Source: Bos javanicus
Taxonomy: Eukaryota > Chordata > Mammalia > Artiodactyla > Bovidae
DNA: 64,000 nt
Direction: 5' to 3'
Assembly (NCBI RefSeq): GCF_032452875.1
Contig: NW_026893684.1
Location: 310,001 to 374,000, forward strand
Shown: in pieces, positions 12,375-24,831 of the stretch
How positions within the stretch are numbered: position 1 is the first letter of the stretch
How the letters are laid out: each line of letters begins with the position of its first letter
Made by a program: the position numbers and the translations under genes
Notes under the pieces: model-generated
What the model saw: the letters and a program-made list of their open reading frames with translations, nothing else
The model's database searches: none
Told to the model about the DNA's origin: nothing

Positions 12375-13952
12375 CTTCAGGAGGCAATAATCAAAGAGCT
12401 GAGCAGGCACTAATCACTTGGCTAAGAGGGCACTAATCACGGAGAGGAGCAGGAAATCGTCAAGGAGCTGAGCCAACTGTAATGAAGTGGTTAAGCAGAC
12501 TCTAAACACGTGACGCAGCAGGCTCTACACCCGGGACTGAGCAGACACAATTTGGGCAGCTCAGCAGACACCAATGGTGCAGCTCAGCAGACACAAATGG
12601 TGCAGCTCAGCAGACACCAATCATGCAGCTCAGCAGGCAATACTCATGGAGCTGAGCAGGCAGGAATCACACAGCTCAGCAGGCAAAGATCAAGGAGCTG
12701 AGCAGGCACGAATCTCGCAGCTCAGCTGGCAAAAATCAAGGAGCTGAGCAGACTGCCATTAAGTGGCTAAGCAGACTCTAAACACGTGACTCAGCAGGCT
12801 TGACACCCGTGACTGAGCACACACGAATCTTGCAGCCCAGCAGACAATACTCCTGGAGCTGAGCAGGCAGGAATCACGCAGCTCAGCAGACAGTAATCAA
12901 GGAGCTGAGCAGGCACGAATCACGCACCTCAGCAGGCAATAATCCTGGAGCTGAGCAAGCAGGAATCACGCAGCTCAGCAGGCAATAATCAAGAAGCAGA
13001 GCAGGCAGGAATCAGGCAGCTCAGCAGCCAATAAGCAAGAAGCTAGCAGTCAGGAATCGCGCAGCTCAGCAGGCAATAATCATGGAGCTGAGCTGGCAGG
13101 AATCACGCAACTCAGCAGGCAATACTCACGGACCTGAGCAGGCAGGAATCACGCAACTTAGCAGGCAATAATAATTGGAGCTGAAGGCTGTAATGAACTG
13201 GGTAAGCAGACTCTAATCACGTGATTCAGCCGGCTCCTCTCTGGGGACTGAGCAGGCACTTATTATGCAGCTCAGCAAGCAAAAATCATGGAGCTGAGCA
13301 AGCAGGAATCACGCAGCTCAGCAGGCAATAATCATGGAGCTGAGCAAACAGGAATCACGCAGCTCAGCATGCAATAATCAAGAAGCTGAGCAGGCAGGAA
13401 TCACGCAGCTCAGCAGGCAATAAATATGGAGCTGAGCAAGCAGGAATCACGCAGCTCAGCAGGCAATAATCAAGAAGCTGAGCAGGCAGGAATCACGCAG
13501 CTTAGCAGGCAATAATCATGGAGCTGAGCAGACTGTAATGAAGTGGCTAAGCAGACTCTAATCACGTCACTCAGCCGGCTCCTAACCCGGTCTTGAGCAG
13601 GCACTAATCACGCAGCTGAGCAGGGACTAATCACACAGCTGATCAGGCACGAGTCACGCAGCTGAGCAGGGATTAAGCATGCAGCTGAGCAAGCGCTAAT
13701 CCTTTGATTCAGCAGACCCTGATCACGTGACTGAGCAGGCCCTGATCACGTGGCTGAGCATGCACTGATCACGTGACTGAGAGGCACTGATCACGTGACT
13801 GAGAGGCACTGATCACGTGACTGAGAGGCAATGATCCGGTGACTGAGCATGCACTGATCACGTGACAGAGAGGCACTGACCACGTGACTGAGAGGCGCTG
13901 ATCACGTGACCGAGAGGCGCTGATCACGTGGCTATCATGCACTGATCACGTG
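12375..13952. repeat. HOR 11 (class Q, 1578 bp)
   Basis: C1-C4 are present. Private substitutions are C at 12474 and G at 12534; the latter opens a short frame in this copy that is closed in HOR 16. Run at 13711-13952 (242 bp) with GGCAATGATCCGGTG. Confidence 0.92.
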
Positions 13953-15164
13953 CTTCAGGAGGCAATAATCAAAGATCTGAGCAGGCACTAATCACTTGGC
14001 TAAGAGGGCACTTATCACGGAGAGGAGCAGGAAATCGTCAAGGAGCTGAGCAAACTGTAATGAAGTGGTTAATCAGACACTAAACACGTGACGCAGCAGG
14101 CTCTACACCCGTGACTGAGCAGACACAATTTGGGCAGCTCAGCAGACACCAATTGTGCAGCTCAGCAGACACAAATGGTGCAGCTCAGCAGACACCAATC
14201 ACGCAGCTCATCAGGCAATAATAATGGAGCTGATCAAGCCGGAATCACGCAGCTCAGCAGCCAATAATCAAGAAGCTAGCAGTCAGAAATCGCGCAGCTC
14301 AGCAGGCAATAATCATGGAGCTGAGCTGGCAGGAATCACGCAACTCAGCAGGCAATACTCACGGACCTGAGCAGGCAGGAATCACGCAACATAGCAGGCA
14401 ATAATAATTGGAGCTGAAGGCTGTAATGAACTGGATAAGCAGACTCTAATCACGTGATTCAGGCGGCTCCTCTCTGGGGACTGAGCAGGCACTTATTATG
14501 CAGCTCAGCAAGCAAAAATCATGGAGCTGAGCAAGCAGGAATCACGCAGCTCAGCATGCAATAATCAAGAAGCTGAGCAGGCAGGAATCACGCAGCTCAG
14601 CAGGCAATAAATATGGAGCTGAGCAAGCAGGAATCACGCAGCTCAGCAGGCAATAATCAAGAAGCTGAGCAGGCAGGAATCACGCAGCTTAGCAGGCAAT
14701 AATCAAGAAGCTGAGCAGGCAGGAATCACGCAGCTTAGCAGGCAATAATCATGGAGCTGAGCAGACTGTAATGAAGTGGCTAAGCAGACTCTAATCACGA
14801 CACTCAGCAGGCTCCTAACCCGGTCTTGAGCAGGCACTAATCACGCAGCTGAGCAGGGACTAATCACACAGCTGATCAGGCACGAGTCAGGCAGCTGAGC
14901 AGGGATTAAGCATGCAGCTGAGCAAGCGCTAATCCCTTGATTCAGCAGACCCTGATCACGTGACTGAGCAGGCCCTGATCACGTGGCTGAGCATGCACTG
15001 ATCATGTGACTGAGCATGCACTGATCACGAGACTGAGAGGCACTGATCACGTGACTGAGAGGCACTGATCACCTGACTGAGCATGCACTGATCACGTGAC
15101 TGAGAGGCGCTGATTACGTGACTGAGAGGCGCTGATCACGTGGCTATCATGCACTGATCACGTG
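13953..15164. repeat. HOR 12 (class R', 1212 bp)
   Basis: C2 is absent. Anchor variants AAAGATCTGAGC and GGCACTTATC occur here and in HORs 17 and 22. Run at 14944-15164 (221 bp) with CACGAGACTG, GATCACCTG and GATTACGTG. Confidence 0.92.
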
Positions 15165-16442
15165 CTTCAGGAGGCAATAATCAAAGAGCTGAGCAGGCAC
15201 TAATCACTTGGCTAAGAGGGCACAAATCACGGAGAGGAGCAGGAAATCGTCAAGGAGCTGAGCAAACTGTAATGAAGTGGTTAAGCAGACTCTAAACACG
15301 TGACGCAGCAGGCTCTACACCCGTGACTGAGCAGACACAATTTGGGCAGCTCAGCAGACACCAATTGTGCAGCTCAGCAGACACCAATGGTGCAGCTCAG
15401 CAGACACCAATCACGCAGCTCATCAGGCAATAATAATGGAGCTGAGCAAGCCGGAATCACGCAGCTCAGCAGCCAATAATCAAGAAGCTAGCAGTCAGAA
15501 ATCGCGCAGCTCAGCAGGCAATAATCATGGAGCTGAGCTGGCAGGAATCACGCAACTCAGCAGGCAATACTCACGGACCTGAGCAGGCAGGAATCACGCA
15601 ACATAGCAGGCAATAATAATTGGAGCTGAAGGCTGTAATGAACTGGATAAGCAGACTCTAATCACGTGATTCAGCAGGCTCCTCTCTGGGGACTGAGCAG
15701 GCACTTATTATGCAGCTCAGCAAGCAAAAATCATGGAGCTGAGCAAGCAGGAATCACGCAGCTCAGCAAGCAATAATCATGGAGCTGAGCAAACAGGAAT
15801 CACGCAGCTCAGCATGCAATAATCAAGAAGCTGAGCAGGCAGGAATCACGCAGCTCAGCAGGCAATAAATATGGAGCTGAGCAAGCAGGAATCACGCAGC
15901 TCAGCAGGCAATAATCAAGAAGCTGAGCAGGCAGAATCACGCAGCTCAGCAGGCAATAAATATGGAGCTGAGCAGGCAGGAATCACGCAGCTTAGCAGGC
16001 AATAATCATTGAGCTGAGCAGACTGTAATGAAGTGGCTAAGCAGACTCTAATCACGACACTCAGCAGGCTCCTAACCCGGTCTTGAGCAGGCACTAATCA
16101 CGCAGCTGATCAGGTACGAGTCACGCAGCTGAGCAGGGATTAAGCATGCAGCTGAGCAAGCGCGAATCCCTTGATTCAGCAGACCCTGATCACGTGACTG
16201 AGCAGGCCCTGATCACGTGGCTGAGCATGCACCGATCATGTGACTGAGCATGCACTGATCTCGTGACTGAGAGGCACTGATCACGTGAGTGAGAGGCACT
16301 GATCACGTGACTGAGCATGCACTGATCACGTGACTGAGAGGCACTGATCACGTGACTGAGAGGCGCTGATCACGTGACTGAGAGGCGCTGATCACGTGAC
16401 TGAGAGGCGCTGATCACGTGGCTATCATGCACTGATCACGTG
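15165..16442. repeat. HOR 13 (class P, 1278 bp)
   Basis: C2 is absent. One G is missing near 15934 (GGCAGAATCAC). Run at 16178-16442 with T at 16261 and a private CACGTGAGTG near 16280. Shares alleles with HOR 8. Confidence 0.92.
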
Positions 16443-17265
16443 CTTCAGGAGGCAATAATCAAAGAGCTGAGCAGGCACTAATCACTTGGCTAAGAGGGCA
16501 CTAATCACGGAGAGGAGCAGGAAATCGTCAAGGAGCTGAGCAAACTGTAATGAAGTGGTTAAGCAGACTCTAAACACGTGACGCAGCAGGCTCTACACCC
16601 GTGACTGAGCAGACACAATTTAGGCAGCTCAGCAGACACCAATTGTGCAGCTCAGCAGACACAAATGGTGCAGCTCAGCAGACACCAATCATGCAGCTCA
16701 GCAGGCAATAATCATGAAGCTGAGAAGGCAGGAATCACACAGCTCAGCAGGCAAAGATCAAGGAGCTGAGCAGGCACGAATCTCGAAGCTCAGCTGGCAA
16801 AAATCAAGGAGCTGAGCAGACTGCCATTAAGTGGCTAAGCAGACTCTAAACACGTGACTCAGCAGGCTTGACACCCGTGACTGAACAGACACGAATCTTG
16901 CAGCCAAGGGGACAATACTCCTGGAGCTGAGCAAGCAGGAATCACGCAGCTGAGCAGGGACTAATCACACAGCTGATCAGGCACGAGTCAGGCAGCTGAG
17001 CAGGGATTAAGCATGCAGCTGAGCAAGCGCTAATCCCTTGATTCAGCAGACCCTGATCACGTGACTGAGCAGGCCCTGATCACGTGGCTGAGCATGCACT
17101 GATCATGTGACTGAGCATGCACTGATCACGAGACTGAGAGGCACTGATCCCGTGACTGAGAGGCACTGATCACGTGACTGAGCATGCACTGATCACGTGA
17201 CTGAGAGGCGCTGATTACGTGACTGAGAGGCGCTGATCATGTGGCTATCATGCACTGATCACGTG
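16443..17265. repeat. HOR 14 (class R, 823 bp, deletion form)
   Basis: Copy of HOR 9 at +6194, with the same join (about 16930-16949) and G at 16909. Run at 17045-17265. Confidence 0.92.
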
Positions 17266-18568
17266 CTTCAGGAGGCAATAATCAAAGAGCTGAGCAGGCA
17301 CTAATCACTTGGCTAAGAGGGCACAAATCACGGAGAGGAGCAGGAAATCGTCAAGGAGCTGAGCAAACTGTAATGAAGTGGTTAAGTAGACTCTAAACAC
17401 GTGACGCAGCAGGCTCTACACCCGTGACTGAGCATTTACAATTTGGGCAGCTCAGCAGACACCAATGGTGCAGCTCAGCAGACACCAATCATGCAGCTCA
17501 GCAGACACCAATCATGCAGCTCAGCAGGCAATACTCATGGAGCTGAGCAGGCAGGAATCACACAGCTCAGCAGGCAAAGATCAAGGAGCTGAGCAGGCAC
17601 GAATCTCGCAGCTCAGCTGGCAAAAATCAAGGAGCTGAGCAGACTGCCATTAAGTGGCTAAGCAGACTCTAAACACGTGACTCAGCAGGCTTGACACCCG
17701 TGACTGAGCAGACACGAATCTTGCAGCCCAGTAGACAATACTCCTGGAGCTGAGCAGGCAGGAATCAGGCAGCTCAGCAGCCAATAATCAAGAAGCTAGC
17801 AGTCAGGAATCGCGCAGCTCAGCAGGCAATAATCATGGAGCTGAGCTGGCAGGAATCACGCAACTCATCAGGCAATACTCACGGACCTGAGCAGGCAGGA
17901 ATCACGCAACTTAGCAGGCAATAATAATTGGAGCTGAAGGCTGTAATGAACTGGATAAGCAGACTCTAATCACGTGATTCAGCCGGCTCCTCTCTGGGGA
18001 CTGAGCAGGCACTTATTATGCAGCTCAGCAAGCAAAAATCATGGAGCTGAGCAAGCAGGAATCACGCAGCTCAGCAGGCAATAAATATGGAGCTGAGCAA
18101 GCAGGAATCACGCAGCTCAGCAGGCAATAATCAAGAAGCTGAGCAGGCAGGAATCACGCAGCTTAGCAGGCAATAATCGTGGAGCTGAGCAGACTGTAAT
18201 GAAGTGGCTAAGCAGACTCTAATCACGTCACTCAGCCGGCTCCTAACCCGGTCTTGAGCAGGCACTAATCACGCAGCTGAGCAGGGACTAATCACACAGC
18301 TGATCAGGCACGAGTCACGCAGCTGAGCAGGGATTAAGCATGCAGCTGAGCAAGCGCTAATCCCTTGATTCAGCAGACCCTGATCACGTGACTGAGCAGG
18401 CCCTGATCACGTGACTGAGAGGCACTGATCACGTGACTGAGCATGCACTGATCACGTGACTGAGAGGCACTGATCACGTGACTGAGAGGCGCTGATCACG
18501 TGACTGAGGGGCGCTGATCACGTGACTGAGAGGCGCTGATCACGTGGCTATCATGCACTGATCACGTG
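17266..18568. repeat. HOR 15 (class S, 1303 bp)
   Basis: Copy of HOR 10 at +6194, with the TTT variant at 17435-17437. Run at 18372-18568 (197 bp). Confidence 0.92.
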
Positions 18569-20146
18569 CTTCAGGAGGCAATAATCAAAGAGCTGAGCAG
18601 GCACTAATCACTTGGCTAAGAGGGCACTAATCACGGAGAGGAGCAGGAAATCGTCAAGGAGCTGAGCAAACTGTAATGAAGTGGTTAAGCAGACTCTAAA
18701 CACGTGACGCAGCAGGCTCTACACCCGTGACTGAGCAGACACAATTTGGGCAGCTCAGCAGACACCAATGGTGCAGCTCAGCAGACACAAATGGTGCAGC
18801 TCAGCAGACACCAATCATGCAGCTCAGCAGGCAATACTCATGGAGCTGAGCAGGCAGGAATCACACAGCTCAGCAGGCAAAGATCAAGGAGCTGAGCAGG
18901 CACGAATCTCGCAGCTCAGCTGGCAAAAATCAAGGAGCTGAGCAGACTGCCATTAAGTGGCTAAGCAGACTCTAAACACGTGACTCAGCAGGCTTGACAC
19001 CCGTGACTGAGCACACACGAATCTTGCAGCCCAGCAGACAATACTCCTGGAGCTGAGCAGGCAGGAATCACGCAGCTCAGCAGACAGTAATCAAGGAGCT
19101 GAGCAGGCACGAATCACGCACCTCAGCAGGCAATAATCCTGGAGCTGAGCAAGCAGGAATCACGCAGCTCAGCAGGCAATAATCAAGAAGCAGAGCAGGC
19201 AGGAATCAGGCAGCTCAGCAGCCAATAAGCAAGAAGCTAGCAGTCAGGAATCGCGCAGCTCAGCAGGCAATAATCATGGAGCTGAGCTGGCAGGAATCAC
19301 GCAACTCAGCAGGCAATACTCACGGACCTGAGCAGGCAGGAATCACGCAACTTAGCAGGCAATAATAATTGGAGCTGAAGGCTGTAATGAACTGGGTAAG
19401 CAGACTCTAATCACGTGATTCAGCCGGCTCCTCTCTGGGGACTGAGCAGGCACTTATTATGCAGCTCAGCAAGCAAAAATCATGGAGCTGAGCAAGCAGG
19501 AATCACGCAGCTCAGCAGGCAATAATCATGGAGCTGAGCAAACAGGAATCACGCAGCTCAGCATGCAATAATCAAGAAGCTGAGCAGGCAGGAATCACGC
19601 AGCTCAGCAGGCAATAAATATGGAGCTGAGCAAGCAGGAATCACGCAGCTCAGCAGGCAATAATCAAGAAGCTGAGCAGGCAGGAATCACGCAGCTTAGC
19701 AGGCAATAATCATGGAGCTGAGCAGACTGTAATGAAGTGGCTAAGCAGACTCTAATCACGTCACTCAGCCGGCTCCTAACCCGGTCTTGAGCAGGCACTA
19801 ATCACGCAGCTGAGCAGGGACTAATCACACAGCTGATCAGGCACGAGTCACGCAGCTGAGCAGGGATTAAGCATGCAGCTGAGCAAGCGCTAATCCTTTG
19901 ATTCAGCAGACCCTGATCACGTGACTGAGCAGGCCCTGATCACGTGGCTGAGCATGCACTGATCACGTGACTGAGAGGCACTGATCACGTGACTGAGAGG
20001 CACTGATCACGTGACTGAGAGGCAATGATCCGGTGACTGAGCATGCACTGATCACGTGACAGAGAGGCACTGACCACGTGACTGAGAGGCGCTGATCACG
20101 TGACCGAGAGGCGCTGATCACGTGGCTATCATGCACTGATCACGTG
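18569..20146. repeat. HOR 16 (class Q, 1578 bp)
   Basis: Copy of HOR 11 at +6194, with the common bases A at 18668 and T at 18728. C1-C4 are present. Run at 19905-20146. Confidence 0.92.
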
Positions 20147-21358
20147 CTTCAGGAGGCAATAATCAAAGATCTGAGCAGGCACTAATCACTTGGCTAAGAG
20201 GGCACTTATCACGGAGAGGAGCAGGAAATCGTCAAGGAGCTGAGCAAACTGTAATGAAGTGGTTAATCAGACACTAAACACGTGACGCAGCAGGCTCTAC
20301 ACCCGTGACTGAGCAGACACAATTTGGGCAGCTCAGCAGACACCAATTGTGCAGCTCAGCAGACACAAATGGTGCAGCTCAGCAGACACCAATCACGCAG
20401 CTCATCAGGCAATAATAATGGAGCTGATCAAGCCGGAATCACGCAGCTCAGCAGCCAATAATCAAGAAGCTAGCAGTCAGAAATCGCGCAGCTCAGCAGG
20501 CAATAATCATGGAGCTGAGCTGGCAGGAATCACGCAACTCAGCAGGCAATACTCACGGACCTGAGCAGGCAGGAATCACGCAACATAGCAGGCAATAATA
20601 ATTGGAGCTGAAGGCTGTAATGAACTGGATAAGCAGACTCTAATCACGTGATTCAGGCGGCTCCTCTCTGGGGACTGAGCAGGCACTTATTATGCAGCTC
20701 AGCAAGCAAAAATCATGGAGCTGAGCAAGCAGGAATCACGCAGCTCAGCATGCAATAATCAAGAAGCTGAGCAGGCAGGAATCACGCAGCTCAGCAGGCA
20801 ATAAATATGGAGCTGAGCAAGCAGGAATCACGCAGCTCAGCAGGCAATAATCAAGAAGCTGAGCAGGCAGGAATCACGCAGCTTAGCAGGCAATAATCAA
20901 GAAGCTGAGCAGGCAGGAATCACGCAGCTTAGCAGGCAATAATCATGGAGCTGAGCAGACTGTAATGAAGTGGCTAAGCAGACTCTAATCACGACACTCA
21001 GCAGGCTCCTAACCCGGTCTTGAGCAGGCACTAATCACGCAGCTGAGCAGGGACTAATCACACAGCTGATCAGGCACGAGTCAGGCAGCTGAGCAGGGAT
21101 TAAGCATGCAGCTGAGCAAGCGCTAATCCCTTGATTCAGCAGACCCTGATCACGTGACTGAGCAGGCCCTGATCACGTGGCTGAGCATGCACTGATCATG
21201 TGACTGAGCATGCACTGATCACGAGACTGAGAGGCACTGATCACGTGACTGAGAGGCACTGATCACCTGACTGAGCATGCACTGATCACGTGACTGAGAG
21301 GCGCTGATTACGTGACTGAGAGGCGCTGATCACGTGGCTATCATGCACTGATCACGTG
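20147..21358. repeat. HOR 17 (class R', 1212 bp)
   Basis: Copy of HOR 12 at +6194, with AAAGATCTGAGC and GGCACTTATC in the anchor block. C2 is absent. Run at 21138-21358. Confidence 0.92.
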
Positions 21359-22637
21359 CTTCAGGAGGCAATAATCAAAGAGCTGAGCAGGCACTAATCA
21401 CTTGGCTAAGAGGGCACAAATCACGGAGAGGAGCAGGAAATCGTCAAGGAGCTGAGCAAACTGTAATGAAGTGGTTAAGCAGACTCTAAACACGTGACGC
21501 AGCAGGCTCTACACCCGTGACTGAGCAGACACAATTTGGGCAGCTCAGCAGACACCAATTGTGCAGCTCAGCAGACACCAATGGTGCAGCTCAGCAGACA
21601 CCAATCACGCAGCTCATCAGGCAATAATAATGGAGCTGAGCAAGCCGGAATCACGCAGCTCAGCAGCCAATAATCAAGAAGCTAGCAGTCAGAAATCGCG
21701 CAGCTCAGCAGGCAATAATCATGGAGCTGAGCTGGCAGGAATCACGCAACTCAGCAGGCAATACTCACGGACCTGAGCAGGCAGGAATCACGCAACATAG
21801 CAGGCAATAATAATTGGAGCTGAAGGCTGTAATGAACTGGATAAGCAGACTCTAATCACGTGATTCAGCAGGCTCCTCTCTGGGGACTGAGCAGGCACTT
21901 ATTATGCAGCTCAGCAAGCAAAAATCATGGAGCTGAGCAAGCAGGAATCACGCAGCTCAGCAAGCAATAATCATGGAGCTGAGCAAACAGGAATCACGCA
22001 GCTCAGCATGCAATAATCAAGAAGCTGAGCAGGCAGGAATCACGCAGCTCAGCAGGCAATAAATATGGAGCTGAGCAAGCAGGAATCACGCAGCTCAGCA
22101 GGCAATAATCAAGAAGCTGAGCAGGCAGGAATCACGCAGCTCAGCAGGCAATAAATATGGAGCTGAGCAGGCAGGAATCACGCAGCTTAGCAGGCAATAA
22201 TCATTGAGCTGAGCAGACTGTAATGAAGTGGCTAAGCAGACTCTAATCACGACACTCAGCAGGCTCCTAACCCGGTCTTGAGCAGGCACTAATCACGCAG
22301 CTGATCAGGTACGAGTCACGCAGCTGAGCAGGGATTAAGCATGCAGCTGAGCAAGCGCGAATCCCTTGATTCAGCAGACCCTGATCACGTGACTGAGCAG
22401 GCCCTGATCACGTGGCTGAGCATGCACCGATCATGTGACTGAGCATGCACTGATCACGTGACTGAGAGGCACTGATCACGTGACTGAGAGGCACTGATCA
22501 CGTGACTGAGCATGCACTGATCACGTGACTGAGAGGCACTGATCACGTGACTGAGAGGCGCTGATCACGTGACTAAAAGGCGCTGATCACGTGACTGAGA
22601 GGCGCTGATCACGTGGCTATCATGCACTGATCACGTG
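21359..22637. repeat. HOR 18 (class P, 1279 bp)
   Basis: Same position in the 6.2-kb block as HOR 13, but base 22456 is A as in HOR 5. A private GTGACTAAAAGGCGC lies near 22571. Run at 22373-22637. Confidence 0.92.
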
Positions 22638-23460
22638 CTTCAGGAGGCAATAATCAAAGAGCTGAGCAGGCACTAATCACTTGGCTAAGAGGGCACTAAT
22701 CACGGAGAGGAGCATGAAATCGTCAAGGAGCTGAGCAAACTGTAATGAAGTGGTTAAGCAGACTCTAAACACGTGACGCAGCAGGCTCTACACCCGTGAC
22801 TGAGCAGACACAATTTAGGCAGCTCAGCAGACACCAATTGTGCAGCTCAGCAGACACAAATGGTGCAGCTCAGCAGACACCAATCATGCAGCTCAGCAGG
22901 CAATAATCATGAAGCTGAGAAGGCAGGAATCACACAGCTCAGCAGGCAAAGATCAAGGAGCTGAGCAGGCACGAATCTCGAAGCTCAGCTGGCAAAAATC
23001 AAGGAGCTGAGCAGACTGCCATTAAGTGGCTAAGCAGACTCTAAACACGTGACTCAGCAGGCTTGACACCCGTGACTGAACAGACACGAATCTTGCAGCC
23101 AAGCGGACAATACTCCTGGAGCTGAGCAAGCAGGAATCACGCAGCTGAGCAGGGACTAATCACACAGCTGATCAGGCACGAGTCAGGCAGCTGAGCAGGG
23201 ATTAAGCATGCAGCTGAGCAAGCGCTAATCCCTTGATTCAGCAGACCCTGATCACGTGACTGAGCAGGCCCTGATCACGTGGCTGAGCATGCACTGATCA
23301 TGTGACTGAGCATGCACTGATCACGAGACTGAGAGGCACTGATCCCGTGACTGAGAGGCACTGATCACGTGACTGAGCATGCACTGATCACGTGACTGAG
23401 AGGCGCTGATTACGTGACTGAGAGGCGCTGATCATGTGGCTATCATGCACTGATCACGTG
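22638..23460. repeat. HOR 19 (class R, 823 bp, deletion form)
   Basis: Same deletion join (about 23125-23144). Base 23104 is C as in HOR 6, unlike HORs 9 and 14. A private AGCATGAAATCG is near 22712. Run at 23240-23460. Confidence 0.92.
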
Positions 23461-24831
23461 CTTCAGGAGGCAATAATCAAAGAGCTGAGCAGGCACTAAT
23501 CACTTGGCTAAGAGGGCACAAATCACGGAGAGGAGCAGGAAATCGTCAAGGAGCTGAGCAAACTGTAATGAAGTGGTTAAGTAGACTCTAAACACGTGAC
23601 GCAGCAGGCTCTACACCCGTGACTGAGCAGACACAATTTGGGCAGCTCAGCAGACACCAATGGTGCAGCTCAGCAGACACCAATCATGCAGCTCAGCAGA
23701 CACCAATCATGCAGCTCAGCAGGCAATACTCATGGAGCTGAGCAGGCAGGAATCACACAGCTCAGCAGGCAAAGATCAAGGAGCTGAGCAGGCACGAATC
23801 TCGCAGCTCAGCTGGCAAAAATCAAGGAGCTGAGCAGACTGCCATTAAGTGGCTAAGCAGACTCTAAACACGTGACTCAGCAGGCTTGACACCCGTGACT
23901 GAGCAGACACGAATCTTGCAGCCCAGTAGACAATACTCCTGGAGCTGAGCAGGCAGGAATCAGGCAGCTCAGCAGCCAATAATCAAGAAGCTAGCAGTCA
24001 GGAATCGCGCAGCTCAGCAGGCAATAATCATGGAGCTGAGCTGGCAGGAATCACGCAACTCATCAGGCAATACTCACGGACCTGAGCAGGCAGGAATCAC
24101 GCAACTTAGCAGGCAATAATAATTGGAGCTGAAGGCTGTAATGAACTGGATAAGCAGACTCTAATCACGTGATTCAGCCGGCTCCTCTCTGGGGACTGAG
24201 CAGGCACTTATTATGCAGCTCAGCAAGCAAAAATCATGGAGCTGAGCAAGCAGGAATCACGCAGCCCAGCAGGCAATAAATATGGAGCTGAGCAAACAGG
24301 AATCACGCAGCTCAGCATGCAATAATCAAGAAGCTGAGCAGGCAGGAATCACGCAGCTCAGCAGGCAATAAATATGGAGCTGAGCAGACTGTAATGAAGT
24401 GGCTAAGCAGACTCTAATCACGTCACTCAGCCGGCTCCTAACCCGGTCTTGAGCAGGCACTAATCACGCAGCTGAGCAGGGACTAATCACACAGCTGATC
24501 AGGCACGAGTCACGCAGCTGAGCAGGGATTAAGCATGCAGCTGAGCAAGCGCTAATCCCTTGATTCAGCAGACCCTGATCACGTGACTGAGCAGGCCCTG
24601 ATCACGTGACTGAGCATGCACTGATCACGTGACTGAGCATGCATTGATCACGTGACTGAGAGGCACTGATCACGTGACTGAGAGGCACTGATCACGTGAC
24701 TGAGCATGCACTGATCACGTGACTGAGAGGCACTGATCACGTGACTGAGAGGCGCTGATCACGTGACTGAGGGGCGCTGATCACGTGACTGAGAGGCGCT
24801 GATCACGTGGCTATCATGCACTGATCACGTG
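23461..24831. repeat. HOR 20 (class S, 1371 bp)
   Basis: C1-C4 are present. It has the common GAC at 23630-23632 rather than TTT, and a full 265-bp run (24567-24831) as in HOR 7. AGCCCAGCAGG near 24264 is shared with HOR 23. Confidence 0.92.

Noticed and set aside
12510..12701. Open frame of 63 codons
   Set aside because: It depends on the private G at 12534; the 6194-bp copy at 18704 is interrupted. This is the behaviour of chance frames, not of a conserved gene.
16443..22637. Pure assembly duplication of 10249-16442
   Set aside because: Not fully excluded, but substitutions and a one-base indel distinguish the copies, and inner and outer markers follow a pattern shared with independent units at 5498-8969.
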